The notes: generated from the letters alone by a model not told the origin. Shown: positions 33,271-42,443, counted from the first letter of the stretch. The stretch: 64,000 bases of DNA from Gp13-AA77 sp035949375 (GCA_035949375.1 DASZIG010000117.1:48803-112802); one strand, 5' to 3'. A program made the numbers and translations.

Positions 33271-36200
33271 ATGAAAACTCCAGCGCCTGTCGACGAACAG
33301 GAGCGCCTTGATGCCCTGCGCCGATACAAAATCTTGGACACACTTCCCGAGCCTGAGTTTGACGATTTGGCCTTGCTGGCTGCGCGCATCTGTGGCACAC
33401 CCACGGCCTTGGTCACTCTCGTGGATGCCGACCGCCAGTGGTTCAAGGCAAAAGTCGGCTTTGAGGCAACAGAGACTTCCCGCGATCTCGCCTTCTGCTC
33501 CCACGCGATCCTGAATTCCGATCTGCTGGTGGTTCCGGATGCGAGCACGGACAATCGATTTTCGACCAACCCTCTCGTGACCGGTCCCTCTCACATCCGG
33601 TTTTATGCCGGAGCGCCTCTGATAGCGCCTGGCGGACACGCCTTGGGAACGTTGTGCGTAATTGACCGAGTGCCGCGCCAATTGGCACCTGAACAGGCCA
33701 AAGCATTGCACGCCTTGAGCCGGCAAGTGGTCGCTCAACTCGAATTGCGGAGGGCCCGGGCCGACCTACAATCTGCGTTGATCGCCAGCGAGGAGTTCAG
33801 GACTCGGCTCATCGAGGGCAGCAAGGATTGCATCAAGGTGCTGGACCTGGAGGGCCGGCTGCTTTCTATGAACGAAGGCGGGATGCGGGCCCTCGAGATT
33901 TGCGAATTGGCCCCGCTCGTGAACAGCTCCTGGATTGATTTCTGGCAGGGCGGGGACCGGACAGCGGCGCATGCCGCCGTTGAGAAAGCCCGAAGCGGCG
34001 GCACGGGCCGCTTCGTGGGATATTTCGCAACCGCTGTCACCAAGCAGCCCCGGTGGTGGGACGTCGTAGTCAGTCCGATTCATGACGCGGAGGGCAAGCC
34101 TGAACGCCTGCTCGCGATCTCACGCGACGTGACAGAACATAAGCTTAACGAAGAAGCTCTGCGCGAGGCGCACCTGCAAGTCACGCGCAGCGAGGAGCGA
34201 TGGCGGGCCGTCTTTGAGAATTCGGCCATCGGCGTCGCGTTGACCGACCTCGAGGGGCGTTTCCTTGCCGCGAATCCTGTCTATCAGAAGATGCTGGGTT
34301 TCACCGATGAGGAGCTTAGGGCGCGTTCTTTTCTGGACGTGACTCACGAAGACTACCGTGAAGCCAACGGGGCGCTTGTTGCCGAGCTGCTGGAGGGCAA
34401 ACGGGAGGAGTTTCAGATCGAGAAGCAATACCGGCGCAAAGATGGCAGCCTGATCTGGGTAAAGAACAGCGCCTCATTTGTCACCGGCACCGAGAGCATG
34501 CCGCGATTCCTGATGACCGTGTCCGAGGACATCACCGAACGAAAAAAGTCGGAGCAGGCGCTGCACCAGAGCGAGGAGCAGGTCCGGCTCATACTCGATT
34601 CCGCCGCGGAGGCGATCTTTGGTTGTGACCCCGGGGGTGCCTGCCTTTTCTGCAATCCCGCAGCGGTGCGCCTGCTTGGATACGACGATCCGTCCGAACT
34701 GCTGGGGAAAAACATGCATGCGTTGGAACACCACACTCGGGCGGACGGCAGGCCGTATCCGATCGAGGAGTGCCCCATTTACATAGGCTTTCAAAACGGC
34801 GAGGGCGTTCATCGAGACGATGAGGTTTATTGGAGAAAGGACGGCACCTGCTTTCCGGTGGAGTTTTGGTCCCATCCGATATTTCGGGAGGGCAGAACCC
34901 TCGGCGCCGTCATCACCTTCGTCGATATCACGGAGCGGAAACAGGCGGAAGAGTCGCTGCGGAAAAGCGAGCAGCGCCAGCGGATTCTGCTTGAAATCAA
35001 CAATGCCATCATCACAAATCTCACCCAGGAGGCTTTGTACCACGCCATCTGCGACGCGTTGCGCACCGTGTTCCCGGTTGATGGGGCTTTGCTTACGCTT
35101 TACGAGCCGGAGCGGGACACGCTGCGCATCATCGCGCTCGAGAAGGACTGGAATCTGGACTTCTTCCGAGTTGGAACCGAGATAAACCGGACGGACAGTC
35201 ACCATGGCTGGGTGTTCGATCACCAGCGACCTCTTTTCCGCGGGGATCTCGCGACTGAATGGCAGTATCCCATCGAGCAGCGAGTCCTGGATACGGGCTT
35301 GCGGTCAATTTGTATTGCTCCCTTGATGCTGGAAGGAAAAAGCATCGGCACGCTCGGCATTGGCAGCCACCGAGCCAATCAGTATTCTGCCGCCGACGCA
35401 GAGTTCTTGTGTGAAGTCGCGGGCCAGGTGGCGCTGGCCGCGGCCAACATGAAAGCCTACGAACAGATTGGCGTCCTGAACGTGAAGGTACAACGCACTG
35501 CAGAGCGCCTGCGAACGCTGCTTGAAATCAACAACGCCATCATTACGAACCTCACTGAGGAATCGCTCCTTCGTTCCATATCGGACGCAATGCGCCCTCT
35601 CGTTCCCTTTGACCGGTGCGCCATTACCCTCTACAAGCCGGAGACAGACACTCTCCGGTTCCTGGCGGTGGAAGGAGCTTTGCGGTCCGCCTACTTTAAG
35701 CCTGGCCTGGAGGTCGGACGCTCCGATACCAGCGCGGGCTGGGTCTTTGATCGTCAGCAACCTCTTCTGCGCCGCAATCTCGAAGAAGAACAGGAGTTCG
35801 ACAACGAGAGGCAACTTTGTGTAGAGGGCCTTCGCTCGCTCTGTGTAGTTCCTCTGGTTTTGCGGGGTAAGAGCATCGGCACGCTCAGCGTAGTGAGCCG
35901 GAAAGAGCAGCAGTACTCCGAAGGGGACGCGCAGTTTCTGCAGGAAGTGGCGGCCCAGTTGGCGCTGGCGATCGCCAACATGAAAGCCTACGAAGAGATC
36001 GGCGCCCTCAAGGCCAGGCTTGAGAAAGAGAACGTCTACCTCCAGGAAGAGATCCGTGCCGAGCATAACTTCGAAGAGATCGTCGGCAACAGTCCCGCGC
36101 TTCTGGCCGCGCTCCGCAAGGTCGAGCAAGTAGCCGGAACGGACTCGACGGTGCTGATTAGCGGAGAGACGGGGACCGGCAAGGAATTGATCGCTCGGGC

Positions 36201-37065
36201 CATCCACAACCGCAGCGCGCGCAAGGATCGCGCCCTGGTGCGGGTGAATTGCAGCGCTATCTCGGCGGGTCTCGTGGAAAGCGAGCTATTCGGCCATCTG
36301 AAAGGAGCCTTCACGGGTGCGGTTGAGCGGCGGGTCGGACGTTTCGAGCTCGCCGACGGTGGCACCATCTTCCTCGATGAAATCGGGGAACTGCCTTTGG
36401 ATACACAGGTGAAATTGCTGCGCGTCTTGCAGGAGCGCGAGTTTGAGCCGGTGGGCAGCAGCCGACCCCTGCAGGTTGATGTGAGGGTCATCGCAGCCAC
36501 AAACCGAAATCTTGAGGAATCGATTAAGGCCGGTCACTTCCGCTCCGACCTTTTCTACCGCCTCAACGTTTTCCCCCTTGAACTGCCTCCCTTACGAGAA
36601 CGCCGATCCGACATTCCACAGCTCGTGGCTTTCTATATGTCGCGCTTCTCGAAGCGGTTCGGGAAGAAGGTCGAAGGCGTGTCGCAGGAGTCGATGGACA
36701 GGCTGATGAGTTATCCGTGGCCCGGTAACGTCCGCGAACTCCAGAACGTGGTGGAGCGAGCGATCGTCTTGTCGGCGGGCGCTACGCTCCACTTGGACAA
36801 GGACCTTCTGCCGGTTACTGCCTCCCGGAAGGTGGAGGCTCCCGAGATCGTTGCTCACCAGGCAGGGCCTGGCGCTCTTGCGTCTTCAAGCCTCCCTACG
36901 CTCGAAGAAATGGAACGAAACCACATTTTGGCCGCCCTTCAGCGGGCGGGTGGGGTGGTGGAGGGTCCGAAAGGTGCGGCGCGACTGCTGAATCTTCATC
37001 CCAACACTCTTCGCCACCGGATGAGCAAGTTCGGCATTAAGCGCTCTGACCACCGCCCGTTGTAG
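33271..37065 (+). CDS. Multi-sensor sigma54 activator (GAF-PAS3-GAF2-AAA+-Fis)
   Basis: A 1264-residue regulator from ATG 33271 (TTGGAGG upstream). Order: GAF (about 20-165, FCSHAILNSDLLVVPDASTDNRF); three PAS domains (about 175-295, 305-425, 430-560); two similar GAF domains (about 575-735 and 745-905, each beginning RLLEINNAIITNLTEE-like), apparently a tandem duplication; AAA+ (about 935-1170) with Walker A SGETGTGKE near 963-971, the sigma54 loop GAFTGA at about 1012, and FLDEIGELP; and a C-terminal Fis-type HTH (AARLLNLHPNTLRHRMSKFGIKR). It has no receiver domain or membrane helix, so it senses small ligands or redox/gas signals directly, resembling FhlA/NorR-type activators in layout. 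It lies among three similar sigma54 promoter regions that it probably controls. Confidence 0.92.
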   Translation: MKTPAPVDEQERLDALRRYKILDTLPEPEFDDLALLAARICGTPTALVTLVDADRQWFKAKVGFEATETSRDLAFCSHAILNSDLLVVPDASTDNRFSTNPLVTGPSHIRFYAGAPLIAPGGHALGTLCVIDRVPRQLAPEQAKALHALSRQVVAQLELRRARADLQSALIASEEFRTRLIEGSKDCIKVLDLEGRLLSMNEGGMRALEICELAPLVNSSWIDFWQGGDRTAAHAAVEKARSGGTGRFVGYFATAVTKQPRWWDVVVSPIHDAEGKPERLLAISRDVTEHKLNEEALREAHLQVTRSEERWRAVFENSAIGVALTDLEGRFLAANPVYQKMLGFTDEELRARSFLDVTHEDYREANGALVAELLEGKREEFQIEKQYRRKDGSLIWVKNSASFVTGTESMPRFLMTVSEDITERKKSEQALHQSEEQVRLILDSAAEAIFGCDPGGACLFCNPAAVRLLGYDDPSELLGKNMHALEHHTRADGRPYPIEECPIYIGFQNGEGVHRDDEVYWRKDGTCFPVEFWSHPIFREGRTLGAVITFVDITERKQAEESLRKSEQRQRILLEINNAIITNLTQEALYHAICDALRTVFPVDGALLTLYEPERDTLRIIALEKDWNLDFFRVGTEINRTDSHHGWVFDHQRPLFRGDLATEWQYPIEQRVLDTGLRSICIAPLMLEGKSIGTLGIGSHRANQYSAADAEFLCEVAGQVALAAANMKAYEQIGVLNVKVQRTAERLRTLLEINNAIITNLTEESLLRSISDAMRPLVPFDRCAITLYKPETDTLRFLAVEGALRSAYFKPGLEVGRSDTSAGWVFDRQQPLLRRNLEEEQEFDNERQLCVEGLRSLCVVPLVLRGKSIGTLSVVSRKEQQYSEGDAQFLQEVAAQLALAIANMKAYEEIGALKARLEKENVYLQEEIRAEHNFEEIVGNSPALLAALRKVEQVAGTDSTVLISGETGTGKELIARAIHNRSARKDRALVRVNCSAISAGLVESELFGHLKGAFTGAVERRVGRFELADGGTIFLDEIGELPLDTQVKLLRVLQEREFEPVGSSRPLQVDVRVIAATNRNLEESIKAGHFRSDLFYRLNVFPLELPPLRERRSDIPQLVAFYMSRFSKRFGKKVEGVSQESMDRLMSYPWPGNVRELQNVVERAIVLSAGATLHLDKDLLPVTASRKVEAPEIVAHQAGPGALASSSLPTLEEMERNHILAALQRAGGVVEGPKGAARLLNLHPNTLRHRMSKFGIKRSDHRPL

Positions 37066-37079
37066 TCCCTTCCCACAGA

Positions 37080-37345
37080 TCTCGCCCAACCCCCACCAAA
37101 TGGTGGGGGCGCCTCAGAGACGCCGGTCCAGTTGCGGGTCGCTCGTTCAAGAACGTGACCCCAAGCGTACCCGTCCGCCGCCGGAAGGTCGGGACGGGGG
37201 CCACGGATTACCTCCAACCTACTTATTCAATTTGGCTTATGGGTGCTCTCGTGGGGGTGAGGACAAACTCCCCAGAGAGGCCTCGTCTTCCTTCACTCTT
37301 CAGACCGCAATCCGACAGTAACTGGCACGTGAACTGCTTTACGTA
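37080..37345 (+). repeat. Copy B of the ~270-bp sigma54 upstream region
   Basis: It begins just after the activator stop with CCCACCAAATGGTGGGGGCGCC (palindromic core at about 37089-37105) and ends in CTTCAGACCGCAATCCGAC...CTGGCACG. It is more diverged in the middle than copies A and C but keeps the order palindrome, spacer, TCAGACC word, promoter. It is the leader of the metallophosphoesterase operon. Confidence 0.65.
37322..37338 (+). promoter_or_regulatory. sigma54 promoter of the Tat-substrate operon
   Basis: CTGGCACGTGAACTGCT: GG at 37324-37325, ten bases, GC at 37336-37337. The predicted start near 37349 lies about 87 bases before the chosen ATG at 37436. Confidence 0.8.
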
Positions 37346-37435
37346 GCTTCGCGCGCGCTAGGGTGCAGCGTAATGAAGATCAGCAGTCGTCGAGTCGTCG
37401 AAACGAAGCCGCGGAACACGGGAGGAAAGGAATCG

Positions 37436-38407
37436 ATGCGAAGACAAAAGGAAGAACTTATTCTTCACAATCACAACCACGACGGCGTTGACCGCCGCGG
37501 ATTCTTGAAGTGCATGGCGTGGGCCGGCACGGGAGCTCTTTTCGTCATGAAAGGCGGCATTCTGAAATCGTACAGCCTCAGCGATCCTGCGGGTTTCACG
37601 GCCGGAGCTGCGAACGGGGGCGAGCTCAACTTTATCCAGATCAGCGACAGCCACATGGGATTCAAGCTGGCGGCCAATCCCGACGTGGTAGCCACCTTGA
37701 AGGCGGCGGTTGACAGGATCAACGCCGCGCCGGTGCAGCCGGAGTTCCTGCTCCACACAGGCGACATCAGTCACCTCTCGAAGCCGGATGAGTTTGACAC
37801 TGTGGACGAAGTGCTCAAGAGCGCGAAGGCAAGCCAGGTATTCTATGTCCCGGGAGAGCACGACGTTCTGGGCGATGACGGCAAACAGTACCTGGACCGC
37901 TACGGCAAGGGCACGAAAGGCGGCGGCTGGTACAGCTTCGATCACAAAGGAGTGCACTTCGTCGGCCTCGTTAATGTGCTGGACCTTAAAGCCGGTGGGA
38001 TGGGCAGTCTGGGCCATGAGCAACTGGAGTGGCTTGAGGACGACGTCAAAGGACTCGCCGCCAGCACACCGATCGTGGTGTTCGCCCACATCCCTCTTTG
38101 GACCATCTATCCGGACTGGGGATGGGGCACCGACGACAGCGCCCAGGCGCTCTCCTATCTCAAGCGATTTGGCTCGGTCACGGTGCTGAACGGCCACATC
38201 CATCAAACCATGCAGAAGGTGGAGGGGAATATCACGTTTCACACCGCCATGTCGACTGCCTTCCCTCAGCCTCAGCCTGGCACGGCCCCATCACCGGGTC
38301 CGATGAAGGTGCCTGCCGACCAGTTGCGCAGCCTGCTGGGCCTGACGAGCGTGGAATACGTCGAGGGCAAGCATTCCCTGGCCATCGTCGATTCATCGCT
38401 GGCTTAA
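37436..38407 (+). CDS. Tat-exported metallophosphoesterase
   Basis: A 323-residue protein from ATG 37436, chosen because GGGAGGAAAGG precedes it and the Tat signal follows (VDRRGFLKCMAWAGTGALFV). The frame stays open 21 codons upstream to 37373. Calcineurin-like motifs: D-x-H in FIQISDSHMG, GD in LLHTGDISHL, then PGEHD (the family usually has GNHD, so the metal-bridging Asn is replaced by Glu), FAHIPLW, and NGHIHQ. It is a periplasmic, di-metal phosphoesterase with a possibly altered site; the substrate is unknown. First gene after the sigma54 promoter; a cupredoxin follows at 157 bases. tatA/tatC lie 4 kb downstream on the same strand. Confidence 0.88.
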   Translation: MRRQKEELILHNHNHDGVDRRGFLKCMAWAGTGALFVMKGGILKSYSLSDPAGFTAGAANGGELNFIQISDSHMGFKLAANPDVVATLKAAVDRINAAPVQPEFLLHTGDISHLSKPDEFDTVDEVLKSAKASQVFYVPGEHDVLGDDGKQYLDRYGKGTKGGGWYSFDHKGVHFVGLVNVLDLKAGGMGSLGHEQLEWLEDDVKGLAASTPIVVFAHIPLWTIYPDWGWGTDDSAQALSYLKRFGSVTVLNGHIHQTMQKVEGNITFHTAMSTAFPQPQPGTAPSPGPMKVPADQLRSLLGLTSVEYVEGKHSLAIVDSSLA

Positions 38408-38564
38408 CTCCGAAGCTGGAATTGAGGATCGAGGATCAGAGGTTCCAACAAGCTGCTGAAAAAGAATCTCCTGATCCCAGGCGATTGAGAACCGTTGATC
38501 GGTCGAGCTTTTGGACCTTCGACTTGAGACCTTCGACTTTCAACTACTCTAGGAGACGACACAA

Positions 38565-38924
38565 ATGAAGAAAGCGATTTTCTGCGCAACCGTTGCAGCA
38601 CTTATTCTAGGTATGGGCTTGTCGAGAGCCGGCCATGCCAGCCCCGCAGCCAGCGGACAGGACAATGCCAGTGACAAGTATCAGGTCAAGATCGACAACT
38701 TCAGTTTCACGCCGCCGAGCCTTACGGTTCCTGCCGGCACTACCGTGACCTGGGTCAACCAGGATGACGTTCCCCACAACATCGTGAGCTCGGAGGGGAA
38801 GATCCTCAAATCACCGGTGATGGATACCGACGAAAAGTTTTCCTACACCTTCACGAAAGCCGGCACCTATCCCTACTACTGTGGGATCCACCCGAAGATG
38901 ATCGGCAAAATCGTCGTGCAGTGA
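38565..38924 (+). CDS. Periplasmic cupredoxin (plastocyanin/amicyanin-like)
   Basis: A 119-residue blue-copper-type protein. A signal peptide (MKKAIFCATVAALILGMGLSRAGHA) precedes a single cupredoxin fold (about 42-119). Copper ligands are visible: His in DDVPHNIVS, and Cys, His and Met in YYCGIHPKM. It should carry single electrons in the periplasm. It follows the Tat metallophosphoesterase on the same strand and probably shares its sigma54 promoter. TAGGAGA precedes the ATG. Confidence 0.9.
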   Translation: MKKAIFCATVAALILGMGLSRAGHASPAASGQDNASDKYQVKIDNFSFTPPSLTVPAGTTVTWVNQDDVPHNIVSSEGKILKSPVMDTDEKFSYTFTKAGTYPYYCGIHPKMIGKIVVQ

Positions 38925-39144
38925 TCTTAACCCTGGAGGCCGCCGTAGACCCGTGTGACCTGAAGACCGCCCCGCTGGCCAAACACGCGCAGCATGTCTT
39001 CGCGCTGACAGGGCATCTCAACGGAATCCTGAGCGGCGTCGAAACGCCCCCCGGCTAACGCTCACTGCGAAGCTCAAAGCCCGGCGTGTCAATAACACAG
39101 ACGTGAGGGCCACTTTGATTGGCAAGCCCGGGAGAGGGACTTTC

Positions 39145-39606
39145 GTGAGGAAAGGTTTCTTAGGAACAGCGGCCCCCTGGACTTCTGATGCAACTCTCAT
39201 CATTGAGGTCGGAATGGGTCTGGGCCTGCTTGCCGGGGCGACGCTGGCGCGACGAGGACGATATCGAGCCCACGCCTGCTGCCAGTCGGCAGTGGTGCTG
39301 CTGAATTTGGTGGCGATCGCCCTGACCATGGCGCCGTCTTTCCGCCGCTCATTTACGCCACCGATTCCTGGGAGCTTAAGTGATGCGTATTATGTGCTAG
39401 CGGCCGCTCACGCTTCTTTGGGAACAGTTGCCGAATTGCTTACCCTCTACATCGTGATAGCGGCGGGAACCGGCATCCTGCCGAAACATCTTAGGTTTAC
39501 TCGCTACCGGCCTTGGATGCGTGCGGCTCTTTTCTTATGGTGGCTGGCCTTGCTGTTCGGACTGGCAACATACGTCCGGTGGTACGTGATGCCCCTTTTC
39601 GTCTGA
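39145..39606 (+). CDS. Four-helix membrane protein, DUF420-like
   Basis: A 153-residue protein from GTG 39145 (AGAGGG six bases upstream; the frame is open to 39103). It begins RKGFLGTAAPWTSDATLIIEVGMGLGLLAG and has four predicted helices with His in RAHACCQ and AAAHASLG, as in DUF420-like and other small heme-associated membrane proteins. The C-terminus is FLWWLALLFGLATYVRWYVM. Function unknown; heme binding is only a suggestion. The gap to the cupredoxin gene (220 bases) holds no gene I recognise. Confidence 0.6.
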   Translation: MRKGFLGTAAPWTSDATLIIEVGMGLGLLAGATLARRGRYRAHACCQSAVVLLNLVAIALTMAPSFRRSFTPPIPGSLSDAYYVLAAAHASLGTVAELLTLYIVIAAGTGILPKHLRFTRYRPWMRAALFLWWLALLFGLATYVRWYVMPLFV

Positions 39607-39643
39607 GTAGAGCGGTGTCAGATGAAACGCAGAGACAAAGAAT

Positions 39644-40252
39644 ATGCTGATACACCTGGAAAACGAAGCCGAGTTGGTGGCACAAGCTCAGGCGGGAGTC
39701 GAGGACGCCTTCGCGAGGCTGTACAACCAGTACAGCCGTCACGTCTACCGGCTGGCTTTCAATCTCACTCATGATCGCACGGACGCCGAGGATGTGCTTC
39801 AGGATACGTTCCTGAAGGCTTTCTTGCACCTCCGGGAGTTTCGGAAAGAGTCGCGCCTTTCCACCTGGCTGACCAGGATCGCCGTTAACGAGGCACTCGG
39901 CAGATTGCGCCGGGGCGCCGGTCGCAAACAGGTTTCGCTGGACGAGCCCATCGAGATCGAGGGAAAGCAGTCGATGCCGCGGGAGATCGAGGATCGGCAA
40001 GCCGACGCGGAGGAAGTTTATAGCAGGCTTGAGCTGCAGGCGGTCTTATCGAAGGCGATCGGGGAGCTGGAGCCGGCGTCGCGAATGATCGTCGTTCTGC
40101 GCTACGCACAGGACGTGTCTACCGAAGCGACGGCAAAGCTGCTCGGCCTGTCGGTACCGGCTGTGAAAACGCGCCTGCTGCGGGCCCGCTCGAAGATGCG
40201 GAAAAGTCTGAGCGGGTTCGTCGGGCAAGGCTCTTCGTTGACCGCAAGGTGA
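39644..40252 (+). CDS. ECF sigma-70 factor (paralogue of 29914)
   Basis: A 202-residue ECF sigma factor. Region 2 is VEDAFARLYNQYSRHVYRLAFNLTHDRTDAEDVLQDTFLKAFLHLREFR; region 4 is ELEPASRMIVVLRYAQDVSTEATAKLLGLSVPAVKTRLLRARSKMRKSL. The same length and architecture as the minus-strand copy, and the same downstream neighbour (winged helix). No zinc-finger anti-sigma gene is adjacent. It starts 38 bases after the membrane-protein gene, so it may be part of the sigma54-driven operon, coupling sigma54 and ECF control. Confidence 0.9.
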   Translation: MLIHLENEAELVAQAQAGVEDAFARLYNQYSRHVYRLAFNLTHDRTDAEDVLQDTFLKAFLHLREFRKESRLSTWLTRIAVNEALGRLRRGAGRKQVSLDEPIEIEGKQSMPREIEDRQADAEEVYSRLELQAVLSKAIGELEPASRMIVVLRYAQDVSTEATAKLLGLSVPAVKTRLLRARSKMRKSLSGFVGQGSSLTAR

Positions 40253-40297
40253 ATAGTAGCGTTGAGCCGGTTTAGCCTTCTGCCGGAGGTGTAGACC

Positions 40298-40735
40298 ATG
40301 AATCGGGAGTTGATCGCCGGACGAGCCCATCGAGATCGGCGGAAAGCAGTCAGCGTTCGGGCCATCCGCTTCGGGGCCTTCGAGTTGGACCCTCGGGCCC
40401 GGCAGCTACGCAAAGGTGGTCTGCGTGTGAAGCTCGAGGGGAAGCCCTTGCAGGTCTTGGAGTTGCTCCTGGAAAGGGCAGGTGAGCTGGTAACGCGGAG
40501 GGAGTTCCGGGAGAGGCTCTGGCCCGACTGCTTTGTCGAGTTCGATCGCAACATCAACACTGCGGTGAACAGGCTGCGTAAGAAGCTTGGAGACGCACCG
40601 GACAATCCCCGTTATATCGAGACGCGCTACCGCCTCGGATATCGCCTTGTAACGCCGGTAGGCGTATCAGACGTCGCAACGCAGCCTGCGATACTTGCAG
40701 ACCGAGGGTTCCCGCGCCTGTTCGACCTTGTCTGA
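40298..40735 (+). CDS. Stand-alone OmpR-type winged-helix protein
   Basis: A 145-residue protein consisting almost only of a winged helix (about 22-125): IRFGAFELDPRARQLRKGGLRVKLEGKPLQVLELLLERAGELVTRREFRERLWPD...NINTAVNRLRKKLGDAPDNPRYIETRYRLGYRLVTPVG. There is no receiver, TPR or membrane part, unlike most relatives. It follows the ECF sigma gene by 45 bases. It may bind DNA constitutively or act with that sigma factor. A truncated relative occupies the same relative position at 29602. Confidence 0.82.
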   Translation: MNRELIAGRAHRDRRKAVSVRAIRFGAFELDPRARQLRKGGLRVKLEGKPLQVLELLLERAGELVTRREFRERLWPDCFVEFDRNINTAVNRLRKKLGDAPDNPRYIETRYRLGYRLVTPVGVSDVATQPAILADRGFPRLFDLV

Positions 40736-40887
40736 CTGTCCTTTTACACTTCCCTTACAATTTGTTTACGAATCTCGGTAATATCGCGCGTCTAATAGGG
40801 GTCTGTTTCACTGTAGCGGTCGAACTCTCCGTTCTCAGAGTACCGATGGAGACTCGATCCGTGCAGCATCTAACAAAGGAGAACACT

Positions 40888-42039
40888 ATGAAAGATTCAT
40901 TGAATGGCTTGAAAGGACCAGCAAGCCGTCGCTCGTTCTTGAAACAAGGACTGGTGGCGGCTGGCACGGCAACTATGGGAGCCGGGCTGCTGGCCAAGGG
41001 GGTGTCCCTTTTCGGTCAAGACCAAAATGAAGGTGGCAATCTCAACAATGGAGATATCGCAATTCTCCGATTCCTAGCCGCTGCCGAGCTCATTGAGTCG
41101 GACCTTTGGCAACAGTATGCGGAACTGGGTGGTATAGGCGATAATCCACCGATCGAGGTAGACCCGAACCAAACGTTGAACAACTATCAGATAGCCTTGT
41201 CGAACCTCGATTCCGACGGCCCGCAATACATCACGAGCAACTGGACCGATGAAGTAAGTCACGCCGCTTTTCTCAACGGATACCTGGAGTCCAAGGGTGC
41301 CGACCCGGTCGACTTGGACGAGTTCCGCACCTTGCCCAGCAGTAAGGCAACGGGGGCCCAGGATATCGGGCGCCTCACTAACCTCATGAGCCTCAACGTC
41401 GACACGAGTTGGTACATTCGCTACCGCAGTACAACCAATCCAGACTTCGGCGCCACTTTCCCACAGGCGATCACCCTGAACGGGGCCACTGCCATTCCCA
41501 GAAACAATGACGATTTCAATGGCGTTCCCTTCAACGGCCTTCCCGGTAATGCGCACGTTCAGGCGATCGCAAATGTAGCGGCCTTTCACTTTGGCTACAT
41601 CGAGCAGGGCGGATCGAGCCTCTATGCAACGCTTAGCCAGAAAGTCAGCAGCCTGGAAGTGCTGAAAATCACGCTGGGTGTTGGGGGAGACGAGATCGCC
41701 CATTTCCTGGAATGGGTCGATTTTTCGGGCAACGGAGTGCAAGCCCCTGTGGCGCCCTTTAGGGACCCCAAATCTGGCCTGATGTTTCCTAATTTCTTCA
41801 GCCAATACCCCAATCCGCTGAATCAGCCCAGCCTGATCTTTCCCATTCCCTGTGAATTCATCAGCCCGGGTTTGCCCAACTGCGCGGTGATTCGACCGAG
41901 CGATGACAAATTTGCAGGCGCCGTAGCGACCATTGCATCGTTCACAGCGGACGGGCTGTTTGTTGGGCAACAACCGAAATTCTTCCAAACTGTGAATCAG
42001 CTAGCGGAAGAAGCGGATGCTGCGGCCCGGGAGTTATAG
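40888..42039 (+). CDS. Tat-exported ferritin-like domain protein
   Basis: A 383-residue protein from ATG 40888 (AAAGGAGAA upstream), chosen because the twin-arginine signal ASRRSFLKQGLVAAGTATMGAG starts at once; the frame is open 42 codons earlier. The body matches ferritin-like (Ferritin_2) proteins: NNGDIAILRFLAAAELIESDLWQQYAELGG, then SHAAFLNGYLESKG and VAAFHFGYIEQGGSSLYATLSQKV. Glu/His at such positions usually bind two metals. It is a periplasmic protein, perhaps for oxidative or desiccation stress. It sits directly before tatA and tatC, so a Tat substrate and its exporter are neighbours. Confidence 0.87.
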   Translation: MKDSLNGLKGPASRRSFLKQGLVAAGTATMGAGLLAKGVSLFGQDQNEGGNLNNGDIAILRFLAAAELIESDLWQQYAELGGIGDNPPIEVDPNQTLNNYQIALSNLDSDGPQYITSNWTDEVSHAAFLNGYLESKGADPVDLDEFRTLPSSKATGAQDIGRLTNLMSLNVDTSWYIRYRSTTNPDFGATFPQAITLNGATAIPRNNDDFNGVPFNGLPGNAHVQAIANVAAFHFGYIEQGGSSLYATLSQKVSSLEVLKITLGVGGDEIAHFLEWVDFSGNGVQAPVAPFRDPKSGLMFPNFFSQYPNPLNQPSLIFPIPCEFISPGLPNCAVIRPSDDKFAGAVATIASFTADGLFVGQQPKFFQTVNQLAEEADAAAREL

Positions 42040-42117
42040 CCGGGCTGTTGTCGCCGGAAGGGTCAGGGACTTGATGGTTCGGCAAGCAGCAAAGGCCGCG
42101 GGCGGATGACTACGAGT

Positions 42118-42137
42118 TTCACTTCGCGCGAAGTGAA
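42118..42137. promoter_or_regulatory. Perfect 20-bp palindrome before tatA
   Basis: TTCACTTCGC followed by GCGAAGTGAA is a perfect 20-bp dyad, 79 bases after the ferritin-like gene and 114 bases before tatA. It lacks a loop or U-run, so it suits an operator better than a terminator. No regulator is known for it. Confidence 0.5.
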
Positions 42138-42251
42138 CGGGACGGACAGGGCTACGGAGCAGCCAGAGCCTTTCTCTCCGGCATCGGGTATCCTTTTGAA
42201 ACTTCTGTCCGTTCTGTCTCGTGGATTTCTTGATTCAAAAGGAGGTTGTAA

Positions 42252-42443
42252 ATGCTGGAAGGCTTGTTTCAACCAACACACTTAATTCTGATCCTGGCGA
42301 TTGCCTTGCTCATCTTCGGTCCCAAGAAGCTGCCGGAGCTTGGACAGGGGCTCGGGAAAGGCATTCGGGGATTTAAGGATGCGCTCAAAGGGGTCAGAGA
42401 GGACTCCGAGAGCGCACGGCCTGACGAAATATCCAAGACGTAA
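42252..42443 (+). CDS. tatA: Sec-independent translocase subunit TatA
   Basis: A 63-residue protein with the TatA/E layout: a short N-terminal helix (LFQPTHLILILAIALLIFGPKKLPELGQGLGKGIRGFKDALKG) with the FGPKKLPELG hinge, an amphipathic helix, and an acidic tail. It forms the export pore with TatC, encoded 63 bases downstream. AAAAGGAGG precedes the ATG. At least two predicted Tat substrates (37436, 40888) lie upstream on the same strand. Confidence 0.93.
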   Translation: MLEGLFQPTHLILILAIALLIFGPKKLPELGQGLGKGIRGFKDALKGVREDSESARPDEISKT

